A program made the translations under genes and the position numbers. From CAIZGX01 sp046048875 (GTDB lineage Bacteria > Bacteroidota > Bacteroidia > Flavobacteriales_D > Sanyastnellaceae), in NCBI GenBank assembly GCA_046048875.1, contig JBJOFG010000008.1:62001-126000 (forward strand): 64,000 bases of DNA. Direction: 5' to 3'. Under the pieces are notes generated by a model. The model made no database searches and was not told the DNA's origin. It saw nothing but the letters and a program-made list of their open reading frames with translations. This document shows positions 52,774-61,192 of the stretch, in pieces (the stretch's first letter is position 1; each line of letters opens with the position of its first letter).

Positions 52774-54036
52774 ATGGTAAACTGCTGTGTGTTTGGTGAA
52801 CGAAAGAAGGTACGATGGTCACTTGGCTCTTCTGAGCTCAGTTATACCGTTACGGATAAATTCGTAGATGTTCCATCGGAAACTTGGGATGCGCTGAATC
52901 ACGAAAACAATATTTTTCTTTCCTCTTCATACCTCTCTGCCCTTTCGAAATCTTGGGAAGGCAATTTGTTTTACATCTTGTTTTTCAAAGATGAAAGCCC
53001 AATTGGTATCGCTGTGTTGCAATACACCTACTTCGTTTCGGGTGAATTGAAGTCGCACGTAGACGTGGAAGGAGGAGCAGGGTTTGTTGCACGTGTCTTC
53101 GGAAGACAGTCGAGACAATATCCGTTGGTGGTTTGTGGAAGTCCTTTCTGTACCGGTCCGCACGGTTATATTTTTCAAAAGGAAATTCAGGTGGAAGAGG
53201 CTACAACGGCATTGTGCTATGCGCTTACCGACGTGATTCATTTTTTACGAAAGAGCAACAGAGATACCCAAGCGGTTGTGGTAAAGGATTTTTATCCGAA
53301 AGATTACAATGCTTTGAATGAATTGAAAGGATGTGGTTTTCACACCTTTGCGGTTGATCACCATTTGAAAATGCCGTTGGATAAAGGGTGGAATACGTTT
53401 GAAGATTATTTGAACGCGTTGAACACGAAGTTCAGAACGAAGGCGAAAGCGGCGTTGAAGAAAGCCGAAAATCTAGAAACTCGAATCTGGGAAGCTTCAG
53501 ACTTATTGGCGAATACAAACCTGGTTCAAGCGCTTTATCGTAATGTCTATGACCGTGCGGAATTCGCTATGGAACCGTTGACTGTCGATTTTTTAGTTGA
53601 ATTGAAGAACGTCTTGAAAGACAAGATGCTCATTCAGGCTTATTATGTTTCGAATGAATTGGTCGGATATCAAATCGGTCTTATCAATAGTACCGAATTG
53701 GAAGCCTTCTTGGTTGGAGTAGATTATGACGCGAATGCGCAATACGGTATGTATTCAAACATGCTACTGACGTTTGTGAATTGGGGAATTGAAAACAAGT
53801 GCGAGGAGATTGCATTTGGAAGGACTGCGGGTGAAATTAAATCTACCTTCGGTGCAGTTCCTGTTGAAATGCGCATTGCCTTGCGTCATCCCGGAAGACT
53901 TCGAAACGCCCTACTGAAATTGTTCTTCACGAAAGTTCATCCTGGAAATGAACCTCAACGTTTTCCCTTCAAACAAGAGTGGCAAAACGAACTCGATAAA
54001 AAACAAAGGGAATGGAATTCCCAATACAATGGCTAA
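52774..54036 (+). CDS. FemAB/GNAT-like N-acyltransferase
   Basis: A 420-residue soluble protein with two GNAT-like halves. Markers: FLSSSYLSALSKSWEGN near 49 (shown as LSSSYLSALSKSW), a long KFRTKAKAALKKAE helix near 225 characteristic of FemAB-type enzymes, a QIGLINSTELEAFLVGVDYD strand near 300 (QIGLINS...VGVDYD), and GRTAGEIKSTFGA near 353. It may modify peptidoglycan or another amino-containing surface polymer. ATG at 52774 follows a promoter motif; the 3' end overlaps the MFS start by 8 nt. Confidence 0.75.
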   Translation: MVNCCVFGERKKVRWSLGSSELSYTVTDKFVDVPSETWDALNHENNIFLSSSYLSALSKSWEGNLFYILFFKDESPIGIAVLQYTYFVSGELKSHVDVEGGAGFVARVFGRQSRQYPLVVCGSPFCTGPHGYIFQKEIQVEEATTALCYALTDVIHFLRKSNRDTQAVVVKDFYPKDYNALNELKGCGFHTFAVDHHLKMPLDKGWNTFEDYLNALNTKFRTKAKAALKKAENLETRIWEASDLLANTNLVQALYRNVYDRAEFAMEPLTVDFLVELKNVLKDKMLIQAYYVSNELVGYQIGLINSTELEAFLVGVDYDANAQYGMYSNMLLTFVNWGIENKCEEIAFGRTAGEIKSTFGAVPVEMRIALRHPGRLRNALLKLFFTKVHPGNEPQRFPFKQEWQNELDKKQREWNSQYNG

Positions 54037-55279
54037 TTCAACAAACAAGGAACGTTGGATCCTAGTGGCGTTGGCAGCCATTCAGTTTACCAATATCGTA
54101 GACTTCATGATTATGATGCCCATGGGCGATATCTTGAAGCGGGACTTGGGAGTTGGTCCAGCGGGTTTTGGATGGCTAGTCAGTTCCTATGGTTTAGCTG
54201 CCGGAGTTACTTCTTTTCTCGGTGTGTTTTATCTAGACAATCTTCCAAGAAAGAAAGCACTCTTATTCGCCTATCTAGGTTTCATGCTTGGAACAGTGAG
54301 TAGCGCGTTGGTGCCAACGACCGACAACAATGAATTGAATTATTATTTGTTCGTTGGGACAAGAATTTTGACAGGAGTTACAGGCGGATTATTGGGCGGA
54401 CTGGTCATGTCCATTGTTGCAGATGTTTTCCCAATGGAACGAAGAGGAAAGGCGGTGGCTGCAGTGACGCTGGCGTTCTCGTTGGCTTCTATTTTAGGCG
54501 TTCCAATGGCCTTGACCATGGTCGATTTTTTCGATGGAAATTGGCACGTGCCGTTCTACATGGTGAGTGCGCTGAGTCTTCCGTTTTGGTTCATGGCTTG
54601 GAAAACGTTGCCACCGTTGCGCGATCACTTGGAACGCAGAACCCACAAGTTTCAACCCATGGAAACCTTCAAGGCTTCCTTCTCAAATGTGGCACAGCGA
54701 AACGCATTGCTGTTTACGGTTTTGCTGGTGTTGGGACAGTTCACCATTATTTCGTTCTTAACTCCATACATGATTTCAAACGTGAAATTGGAACAACACG
54801 AAGTGAAGTACATTTATTTGGTGGGTGGATTCTGCACGGTAATTAGCAGCATGCTCATTGGAAGAGCGGTAGATAAAATTGGAAGGTTCAAGGTGTTCGG
54901 ATTTTTCGCTTTGCTTTCTTTGATTCCAATTTTCATTAATACGAATTTACCTGAAACCGATTTGTGGATTGTCTTAACCATAGCCGGATTTTTCTTCGTA
55001 ATGGTAACTGGAAGAATGATTCCGGCGAACACCATTGTAAGTGGTGTAGTGAATCCCAAGCACAGAGCCGGGTTCATGAGTTTGAACTCTGCTGCACAAA
55101 GCACGGCATCTGGAATTAGCGCTGCCTTGGCAGGAAGCATCATTACGCAAGCCAATGCCAATGCACCTTTGCAGAATTATCACATCGTTGGATACGTGGC
55201 TATGAGCTTCACACTTGTGGCTTTCTTTGTGATGCTTCGTTTGAAAAACTTGGCGAAAAAAGTAGAAGAAAACAATTAA
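54029..55279 (+). CDS. MFS transporter, drug:H+ antiporter-like
   Basis: A 416-residue, twelve-helix major facilitator. The N-terminal helix ends in the DFMIMMPMGD loop and the cytoplasmic VFPMERRGKAVA motif lies near 128, typical of the 12-helix AraJ/YdhP drug efflux group. The reading frame extends upstream, but the ATG at 54029 gives the correct N-terminus MANSTNKERW. Co-encoded with the FemAB-like gene (8-nt overlap) and followed by a small gene after 10 nt. Substrate unknown. Confidence 0.88.
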   Translation: MANSTNKERWILVALAAIQFTNIVDFMIMMPMGDILKRDLGVGPAGFGWLVSSYGLAAGVTSFLGVFYLDNLPRKKALLFAYLGFMLGTVSSALVPTTDNNELNYYLFVGTRILTGVTGGLLGGLVMSIVADVFPMERRGKAVAAVTLAFSLASILGVPMALTMVDFFDGNWHVPFYMVSALSLPFWFMAWKTLPPLRDHLERRTHKFQPMETFKASFSNVAQRNALLFTVLLVLGQFTIISFLTPYMISNVKLEQHEVKYIYLVGGFCTVISSMLIGRAVDKIGRFKVFGFFALLSLIPIFINTNLPETDLWIVLTIAGFFFVMVTGRMIPANTIVSGVVNPKHRAGFMSLNSAAQSTASGISAALAGSIITQANANAPLQNYHIVGYVAMSFTLVAFFVMLRLKNLAKKVEENN

Positions 55280-55289
55280 ATTCGCGACT

Positions 55290-55535
55290 ATGAGATTGGT
55301 TGAAACAATTCCCCACCCGAAAATTCGCATTGCAGTACATGCTTACAATGGCAAGTGGATTGTAGAATTCGAGGCTGCGGCGTATCGTCAAGCCATTAAG
55401 ATAGATCAAGAGGCTGTGAAGTCCATTGAGGAAGTAAGAGCGTTAGTTAACACAGAATTTATTACCGAAATTGAAAATCAATTTCAAAATTTACATAAAG
55501 CATGGAGCATCAACTTTCAGAAAACAAGGCAGTGA
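55290..55535 (+). CDS. Small conserved hypothetical protein
   Basis: An 81-residue soluble protein that I do not recognise: two beta strands (KIRIAVHAYNGKWIVEFE) then a helix-rich half with EEVRALVNTEF. It sits between the MFS gene and the OmpH-like gene, overlapping the latter by 34 nt in another frame. Position and good coding usage make a real gene likely. Confidence 0.6.
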   Translation: MRLVETIPHPKIRIAVHAYNGKWIVEFEAAAYRQAIKIDQEAVKSIEEVRALVNTEFITEIENQFQNLHKAWSINFQKTRQ

Positions 55536-56155
55536 AAAAGCCGTTCGCGTTTAACTTAATTTTAGTCATTCTTTTTGCTGGAACTTTCGTGGCCTTAATG
55601 GTCATGTGGAATAAGTTGAACACCGCCATGGAACTAGCTGAAAAGTCCAAGGTGGTAGATACCATTAGCCCAGGGCAGATGAAGATTGCTTATGTGAATT
55701 TAGATTCATTGAACGCGCAGTACTTGTTTATTTCAGAAAAGTCAGCAGAATTAGAAAAAAGTGCAACCGCAGCTGAGACGAAAGTAAAAGCCGAAGCTGC
55801 AAAACGTCAGAAAGAAGTGGACGAGTTGGTAGCCTATGCTCAAAGAGGAAATCTTCCAAAAGACGAGCAAGCAACGGTTCAAAATAGATTGAGTCAGTTG
55901 GAAGGGGAATTGGCCCAAATTCAGCAACAAGAAGAGCAAATGCTTATGCAAAGCGAAGCTGCCCTTCAAGAAGATTTAAGAAAGAAGTTGGAAGTGTATA
56001 CTGCGAATTACGCGAAAGCAAACGGATGGGATTACATCTTCTCTTACCAAAGCACGGCACCGCTTATTTTATTTGCGAATCCAATCTACGATTTGACCAG
56101 TGAAATTGTGAAAGGACTGAACGCAGAATACGAATCAGAAAAGCAAGGAAAGTAA
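55502..56155 (+). CDS. OmpH/Skp-like periplasmic chaperone, membrane-anchored
   Basis: A 217-residue protein. A hydrophobic segment at about 18-35 is preceded by 17 basic residues with no cleavage site, so it is probably a signal anchor. Residues about 58-205 match OmpH/Skp: MKIAYVNLDSLNAQY, a long Lys/Glu/Ala/Gln coiled coil, then the NGWDYIFSYQ strand and a LTSEIVKGLN tail. Skp-type proteins escort unfolded outer-membrane proteins. It overlaps the gene before by 34 nt and the next by 1 nt. Confidence 0.85.
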   Translation: MEHQLSENKAVKKPFAFNLILVILFAGTFVALMVMWNKLNTAMELAEKSKVVDTISPGQMKIAYVNLDSLNAQYLFISEKSAELEKSATAAETKVKAEAAKRQKEVDELVAYAQRGNLPKDEQATVQNRLSQLEGELAQIQQQEEQMLMQSEAALQEDLRKKLEVYTANYAKANGWDYIFSYQSTAPLILFANPIYDLTSEIVKGLNAEYESEKQGK

Positions 56156-56703
56156 TGACAATCGCTGAAAGGAAATACGCCGAGAACATCGCCGAATATG
56201 TCATCTACATGTGGCAGATGCAAGACTTGCTTCGTGCGGTGAACATGGATGTTGAATCGCTCGACGGATTCTTGAGATCGTTTCTTCCCACCGAAGAAAA
56301 AATTCAAGAAGAGAAAATGTGGTTCGCTGCATTGGCGAAAAGTATGAAGCGAAGCAGTGCGGAAGAAAAAGGAAACGTAGAAGAATTGCAAGAGGTTATT
56401 TCTGAATTGAATTTGCTTCACACCACATTGAATACACTTCTTCGCGATGATGAATACATTGCGGCGAATGAACGCGCAAAGGATAATCTAGATGCTTACC
56501 GTGAGCGAACAAATGGAAAAGCCTTAAGCGATGTTGAGGCGTATCTAACAGCTTTGTACGGATTGATGATGTTGCGTTTGCGCAAGCAAGAAATTTCAGA
56601 AGAGACAGTGCAAGCCATGAAGACGTTTTCAGACGTGATGGCTTTGTTGGCGCTTCAATACAACAAAATGAAAAAAGGAGAATCTGTTCAGCACTTGAAC
56701 TAA
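56155..56703 (+). CDS. DUF4924 family protein
   Basis: A 182-residue all-helical soluble protein. The opening ERKYAENIAEYVIYMWQMQDLLRA (shown as ENIAEYVIYMWQMQDLLR) and length match the Bacteroidota DUF4924 family. Stop of the OmpH gene overlaps its ATG by 1 nt, so translation is coupled. The 3' end overlaps the convergent dtd gene by 4 nt. Function unknown. Confidence 0.83.
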   Translation: MTIAERKYAENIAEYVIYMWQMQDLLRAVNMDVESLDGFLRSFLPTEEKIQEEKMWFAALAKSMKRSSAEEKGNVEELQEVISELNLLHTTLNTLLRDDEYIAANERAKDNLDAYRERTNGKALSDVEAYLTALYGLMMLRLRKQEISEETVQAMKTFSDVMALLALQYNKMKKGESVQHLN

Positions 56704-57134
56704 TCGAAGACAATGGTCACTGGGCCATCGTTCACCAACTCAACATTCATATCGGCACCAAAGATTCCCGTCTCAACTTTTGAGATTCTCTTCTTCATTT
56801 CAGTAATGAAAAACTCATAGAGCGGAATGGCTTGTTCAGGACGAGCGGCTTCAATGAAGCTCGGACGATTTCCTTTCTTTGTGTCGGCATATAATGTGAA
56901 TTGACTCACAAGCAATGCACTTCCATTTACATCTAAAACACTCTTGTTCATCTTGCCTTCTTCGTCGGAGAAGATGCGCAACTTCACAATTTTTTCCAGT
57001 GTAGGAAGAACACTTTCTTCGGTGTCGTTGGATGAAAATCCAATGAGCAAAAGCATGCCGTGATTAATGCTTCCAACAATTTTGGAATCTACTTTCACAG
57101 AAGCGCTTGAGACACGTTGAAGAACAATTTTCAT
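56700..57134 (-). CDS. dtd: D-aminoacyl-tRNA deacylase
   Basis: Hydrolyses D-aminoacyl-tRNA, protecting translation. The 144-residue protein has the MKIVLQRVSSASV start, LLVSQFTLYADTKKGNRPSF near 77 (SQFTL is the motif that carries the conserved Ser/Gln-Phe-Thr) and the C-terminal NDGPVTI motif. Length and layout are standard. Downstream of the polytopic membrane gene by 8 nt on the same strand. Confidence 0.96.
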   Translation of the reverse strand: MKIVLQRVSSASVKVDSKIVGSINHGMLLLIGFSSNDTEESVLPTLEKIVKLRIFSDEEGKMNKSVLDVNGSALLVSQFTLYADTKKGNRPSFIEAARPEQAIPLYEFFITEMKKRISKVETGIFGADMNVELVNDGPVTIVFD

Positions 57135-57142
57135 GTTGAAGG

Positions 57143-58663
57143 TTATTCAGGTTTTACAATTCCACTTTCAAAAAGAAACACGTCGGTTGTTTCAGAATTT
57201 CGAACCAACATCCAACCTTTTTCTTTGTTAAACTTTACAATGTCGAGATGTCCGAATTTACTTCTGTCCCAACGCGTAGTATCTTTTCCATGAAGAAGAA
57301 TGGTAGGAAAAACAGTTTTGTTGTATTCCGAAATGAGCCATCTTCTTCTTTCGTAATGCGGAATGTAGGTGGAAGGGAAATCGACTTGAAGGCACTGACA
57401 GCCGTAGGTTACGGGCTGTTCAGGAGTGTCTCCGGTAACAGCAACAAGCAGCGAAGGATTTTCGCCGAAAGCTTTCATTTCGGAACATTGTTTTTTCAAA
57501 TCGTCAATGCGTACCACATGCACATACCAGGCTTTCTCTTTGTCAATGGCGTTTTCCAGCAACGGCGAATAACAAAATAATTTTACTCCGAAGGAAATGA
57601 ATGCGAGGGTGAGAGCAATTCGATTGAATTTCTTTTTCTTTTTTGTTGAAAGGAAAGAATAAACGTAGAGCGAAATGAAAACAAATACGAAGGGAATAGC
57701 TAGGAAAAATCTTCCGCCTGAGAAGAAAAGAGAGTAGCCGCTTTCCTTTGTTTTTTCCATGAAGAAGGAACCCACAATAGCCAAGAGAATGAAGGTAACG
57801 GCCCAGGCTTCGACATGCTTTTTCTTCTTCCACAAAAAATAAATGGCAAGTGGAAACAAGAGCAAACTTATAAATCCGAAGCGCCAGAAAAACGGTGAGA
57901 CTTGATCGAAATAATTGTTGAAGCGCAAGAGAGTTTCAATGAAACTGTTCCAACTGAGTTTTACGCTAGGTGCCACGTGAATAAGCAGTTCCGGATGTTC
58001 TTGGTAGAACACATGGTTGAGGTAAAAGGGTACAAGTCCAACAATAAATCCCATTCCAAAAAAGAGGGCTGCACGCGTTAAGAATTTCTGGTTCCAATGA
58101 ATACTTGGAATAATGAGAGGAAGAAGCAATGCACTGTTCAAATTTCCATAGAGCCCTAAACCAATGAAAAGTCCGGCGAATACAAGTGCGAGATTGTTTC
58201 GGAAATATTTCCAACAGAAAATTCCAAGACTCACAAAAAAGATTCCGCCAACGAATCCGCGAGGAATAGCTGTAAGCAAGCTGTATTCGAGCGGAAGCAA
58301 TAGGCAAACAAGTAAAGGAATGAGTGCGGTTTGTGTGTTCGTTTTTCGTTTGAAGTAAATGGCCAAAAGGAAAAACGGAATGGTGGAAAGTAGAATCGTG
58401 ACCAACGGAAGCGCCGCGTAAACGGGCATCCCGAATTTCATGAATGGCACGGCTAGCAAGGGTTCTATGTTGGGGCCGTAGCTTTGTCCGTAGAAGCACG
58501 GTCCGTGAAAAACACCGTTCGAAAGATCAGTAGCCACTTGCCAAAGAAGTGTTTGATCGCTGTCTGTGTATTGAATGGAAAAGAAGAAATACACCAGCAA
58601 TTTTTCCAACAGCACCATTGCCGAAAGCACATAAAAGAGTCTGTTGAATTGCTGTTGATTCAT
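57143..58663 (-). CDS. GT-C-like polytopic membrane protein
   Basis: A 506-residue membrane protein with about eleven helices and a C-terminal periplasmic tail. The first loop contains SIQYTDSDQTLLWQVATDL, and an early Asp pair (TDSDQ) near 38 is where GT-C enzymes have their catalytic Asp; SYGPNIEPLLAVPF follows. It resembles dolichyl/undecaprenyl-phosphate-sugar-dependent mannosyltransferases (GT39/GT83-like) without a clear family name. The ATG at 58663 is preferred to that at 58696. Substrate unknown. Confidence 0.72.
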   Translation of the reverse strand: MNQQQFNRLFYVLSAMVLLEKLLVYFFFSIQYTDSDQTLLWQVATDLSNGVFHGPCFYGQSYGPNIEPLLAVPFMKFGMPVYAALPLVTILLSTIPFFLLAIYFKRKTNTQTALIPLLVCLLLPLEYSLLTAIPRGFVGGIFFVSLGIFCWKYFRNNLALVFAGLFIGLGLYGNLNSALLLPLIIPSIHWNQKFLTRAALFFGMGFIVGLVPFYLNHVFYQEHPELLIHVAPSVKLSWNSFIETLLRFNNYFDQVSPFFWRFGFISLLLFPLAIYFLWKKKKHVEAWAVTFILLAIVGSFFMEKTKESGYSLFFSGGRFFLAIPFVFVFISLYVYSFLSTKKKKKFNRIALTLAFISFGVKLFCYSPLLENAIDKEKAWYVHVVRIDDLKKQCSEMKAFGENPSLLVAVTGDTPEQPVTYGCQCLQVDFPSTYIPHYERRRWLISEYNKTVFPTILLHGKDTTRWDRSKFGHLDIVKFNKEKGWMLVRNSETTDVFLFESGIVKPE

Positions 58664-58719
58664 GGTTAAATGTCCACAAAGGATGAATGCTTGCACAAGT
58701 TATTATATTTTCGTGAGGA

Positions 58720-60819
58720 ATGTCGAAACTGGAAAATGATATTTCTTTTTTGAAGGGTGTTGGACCTGCGCGCGCCGACCTTTTTCGCATGGAATTGGGT
58801 ATTCGCACGTGGGAAGATTTGCTCATGCATTATCCGTTTCGATACGTAGACAAGAGTCAGTTTCAGAAAGTTCGAGATGTAAAGTCAGATGCGGTAGCTG
58901 TGCAATTGCAGGGAACCATTGTTCGCTTGTCTGAATTAGGCGAAGGGCGGGCTAAGCGATTGGTCGGCGTGTTTCAAGACGAGACGGGTACGATGGAGTT
59001 GGTTTGGTTCAAAGGCGCACGTTGGTTGAAGAGCAGTTTGCCGGTGAACAAACCGTGTTTGGTGTATGGAAAACCAACCGAGTTCAAAGGGAAGTTCAAC
59101 ATAGCTCATCCGGAAGTGGAAGAGATGGAATCTTCGCGAATGGCCGCTGGCGTGGGGTTGAAGCCTGTTTACAGCACAACAGAGAAGATGACGAATAAGG
59201 GCTTGAACAGCAACGTTATTGGAAAATTAACGCTGCAGTTATGCGAGGAAGTTCGACATGAAATTCCGGAAGTGTTGCCGCAGGAATTGATTCAACAATA
59301 CAAATTAATTTCTCGCGCGGAAGCGTTGGTGCAGTTGCATGCGCCCGCGAATGCAGAGAAGTTGGAGCAGGCGAGAAGAAGATTGAAGTTTGAAGAATTG
59401 TTTTTCCTTCAATTGCAATTATTACAAACGAAGTTGGCGGGTACGGTAGAGCAGAGGGGAGTGGTTTTCGAGAAGGTGGGAGAGCTCTTCAATTCGTTTT
59501 ATAAAAAGCATTTGCCGTTTGAATTAACGGGAGCGCAGAAGCGTGTGGTGAAAGAGATTCGCACCGATGTCATGAAGGGCTTTCACATGAACCGATTGGT
59601 TCAGGGCGATGTAGGAAGTGGGAAGACCATTGTGGCATTAATGGCTGTTTTGCTAGCCATAGACAATGGGTTTCAGGCTTGTTTGATGGCGCCAACAGAG
59701 ATCTTAGCGAATCAGCATTTTGAAGGAATCTCTGAATTGCTCGAGCCGTTAGGTGTTCGGGTTGAATTGCTCACGGGATCGGTAAAGAAAAAAAATCGTG
59801 TGCAGTTGTTGGAAGATTTGAAGAGTGGTGAATTGAAGTTCATCATAGGCACGCACGCGCTCATTGAACCTGTGGTTGAATTTGCGAATTTGGGATTGGT
59901 GGTCATTGATGAGCAACATCGTTTCGGCGTTGCGCAACGCGCGGCGTTATGGAAGAAGGCAGCCTTGCCTCCGCATATTTTGGTTATGACTGCAACGCCG
60001 ATTCCGCGCACGTTGGCCATGACGGTATATGGCGATTTAGATGTGAGTATTATTGATGAGCTTCCTCCGGGAAGAAAGCCGGTGAATACGCAGTGGCACA
60101 CCGATGCTTATCGGTTGATGTTGTTTGAATTCATTCGTCAGGAAATAGCCTTGGGCCGTCAGGTCTATGTGGTTTATCCGATGATTGAAGAGAGCGAGAA
60201 GATGGACTACAAAGATTTGTTCGACGGATACGAAAGTATGTCGCGTGCGTTTCCATCGCCGAAGTATTTCATTTCCATTGTTCATGGAAGAATGAAAGCT
60301 GAAGATCGCGATTTCGAGATGAAGCAATTCATTGAGAAGAAGACGCAGATTATGGTGGCTACTACGGTTATTGAAGTAGGAGTGAATGTGCCGAATGCGA
60401 GTGTCATGGTCATAGAGAGCGCCGAGCGTTTTGGCTTGTCGCAATTACATCAGTTACGCGGTAGGGTAGGTCGTGGAGCCGATCAGAGTTATTGTGTTCT
60501 CATGACGGGACATAAGCTCAGCGACGACACGAAGTTGCGCATGGAGACGATGGTTCGTACAACCGACGGATTTGAAATAGCGGAAGTCGATTTACGCTTA
60601 CGCGGCCCTGGCGATTTAGCGGGCACAGCGCAGAGCGGTGTTTTGCAATTGCGCATTGCGGATATGGTTAAGGATCAGCAGATGATGGCAGCCGCGCGCA
60701 ACATTGCTAACGAATGGCTTTCCGAAGATCCGCAGTTGACCAGTGATAAGAACGCTCCTATTCGTGAGGAGTTGTTGCGATTGAAGCGGAAGAAGAGTGA
60801 TTGGAGTGGGATTTCTTAA
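58720..60819 (+). CDS. recG: ATP-dependent DNA helicase RecG
   Basis: Double-strand translocating helicase that reverses stalled forks and processes Holliday junctions. In 699 residues: wedge domain in the first 230 (FLKGVGPARADLF), helicase motif I GDVGSGKT at 296-303, DEQH at 397-400, and the TATPIPRTLAMTVYGDLDVS part near 425. The C-terminal ERFGLSQLHQLRGRVGRG is the RecG motif (LSQLHQLRGRVGRG). It is the last gene before the accessory island at the right end. Confidence 0.97.
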   Translation: MSKLENDISFLKGVGPARADLFRMELGIRTWEDLLMHYPFRYVDKSQFQKVRDVKSDAVAVQLQGTIVRLSELGEGRAKRLVGVFQDETGTMELVWFKGARWLKSSLPVNKPCLVYGKPTEFKGKFNIAHPEVEEMESSRMAAGVGLKPVYSTTEKMTNKGLNSNVIGKLTLQLCEEVRHEIPEVLPQELIQQYKLISRAEALVQLHAPANAEKLEQARRRLKFEELFFLQLQLLQTKLAGTVEQRGVVFEKVGELFNSFYKKHLPFELTGAQKRVVKEIRTDVMKGFHMNRLVQGDVGSGKTIVALMAVLLAIDNGFQACLMAPTEILANQHFEGISELLEPLGVRVELLTGSVKKKNRVQLLEDLKSGELKFIIGTHALIEPVVEFANLGLVVIDEQHRFGVAQRAALWKKAALPPHILVMTATPIPRTLAMTVYGDLDVSIIDELPPGRKPVNTQWHTDAYRLMLFEFIRQEIALGRQVYVVYPMIEESEKMDYKDLFDGYESMSRAFPSPKYFISIVHGRMKAEDRDFEMKQFIEKKTQIMVATTVIEVGVNVPNASVMVIESAERFGLSQLHQLRGRVGRGADQSYCVLMTGHKLSDDTKLRMETMVRTTDGFEIAEVDLRLRGPGDLAGTAQSGVLQLRIADMVKDQQMMAAARNIANEWLSEDPQLTSDKNAPIREELLRLKRKKSDWSGIS

Positions 60820-60820
60820 C

Positions 60821-60967
60821 GCAACGAAGTTGCGATGACCACTTCGTGGATGACACACTTCGTGTGATGACCACTGTGTGGATGACCACTGTGTGGATGA
60901 CCGTTCCGGAAGACACTCTGTGATGACCTTCTTCGAAGGATGACACTTCGTGATGACCGCTTCGCGG
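60821..60967. repeat. Array of ten variable mini-hairpins with an ATGA-type spacer
   Basis: Ten perfect small inverted repeats lie head to tail. They are GCAAC-GAA-GTTGC, CCAC-TTC-GTGG, CACAC-TTC-GTGTG, CCAC-TGT-GTGG twice, CCG-TTC-CGG, CAC-TCT-GTG, CCTTC-TTC-GAAGG, CAC-TTC-GTG and CCGC-TTC-GCGG. Between most of them is ATGA (once AAGA). The arms differ but remain complementary, and the triloop is mostly TTC. Unit pitch is 13-17 nt. No gene reads through the block. It starts 1 nt after recG. Confidence 0.85.
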
Positions 60968-60978
60968 ATAATACCAGC

Positions 60979-61113
60979 AACGAAGTTCCAACAACGCAGT
61001 TCTCATGACGAAGTAGGAATTATGCAATAGGAATAAAACCGAAGGTTTTCCCATAACGAAGTTCCTGCGCATAAACCCGCATAACCGTTTCTTGAAATTC
61101 CGCTCTTGCGGAA
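60979..61113. repeat. Dispersed mini-hairpins with GAA/GCA loops
   Basis: After the tight array the hairpins continue at wider spacing: AAC-GAA-GTT (60979), AAC-GCA-GTT (60993), AC-GAA-GT (61008), AAAACC-GAA-GGTTTT (61035), AAC-GAA-GTT (61055), and TTCCGC-TCTT-GCGGAA (61098-61113). The loops GAA and GCA are the complements of the TTC and TGC loops. No coding potential is evident. Confidence 0.75.
61028..61066 (+). repeat. 39-bp direct repeat, left copy
   Basis: Begins TAGGAATAAAACCGAAGG and ends AACGAAGTTCCT. The same 39 bp occurs at 62049-62087 with two mismatches, both near the 3' end. The copies enclose the Abi-like gene. Confidence 0.85.
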
Positions 61114-61138
61114 ATAGGTTTGCTACTAAAAAACAAAA

Positions 61139-61167
61139 CCGCCGGTGTGAAAATCAGGGACCGGCGG
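61139..61167. repeat. GC-rich inverted repeat before the Abi-like gene
   Basis: CCGCCGGT, 13-nt loop, ACCGGCGG: a perfect 8-bp stem, 25 nt before the ATG at 61193. It could be an attenuator-like hairpin, an operator or the end of the upstream repeat block. No T-run follows it, so it is not a clear terminator. Confidence 0.75.
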
Positions 61168-61192
61168 CATACTGTAGCAAAATTAAAACAGA

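Noticed and set aside
54055..54846. Alternative-frame reading within the MFS gene
   Set aside because: No membrane-protein or family signature, and overlaps a gene with clear helices.
60821..60967. CRISPR array
   Set aside because: Units are 13-17 nt, there is no constant repeat of 25-40 nt with unique spacers, and no cas genes are present.
60758..61072. Open frame of 104 codons on the minus strand across the hairpin array
   Set aside because: The translation is low-complexity (repeated HTVV, SS blocks) produced by the repeats, and it overlaps the end of recG. No family resemblance.
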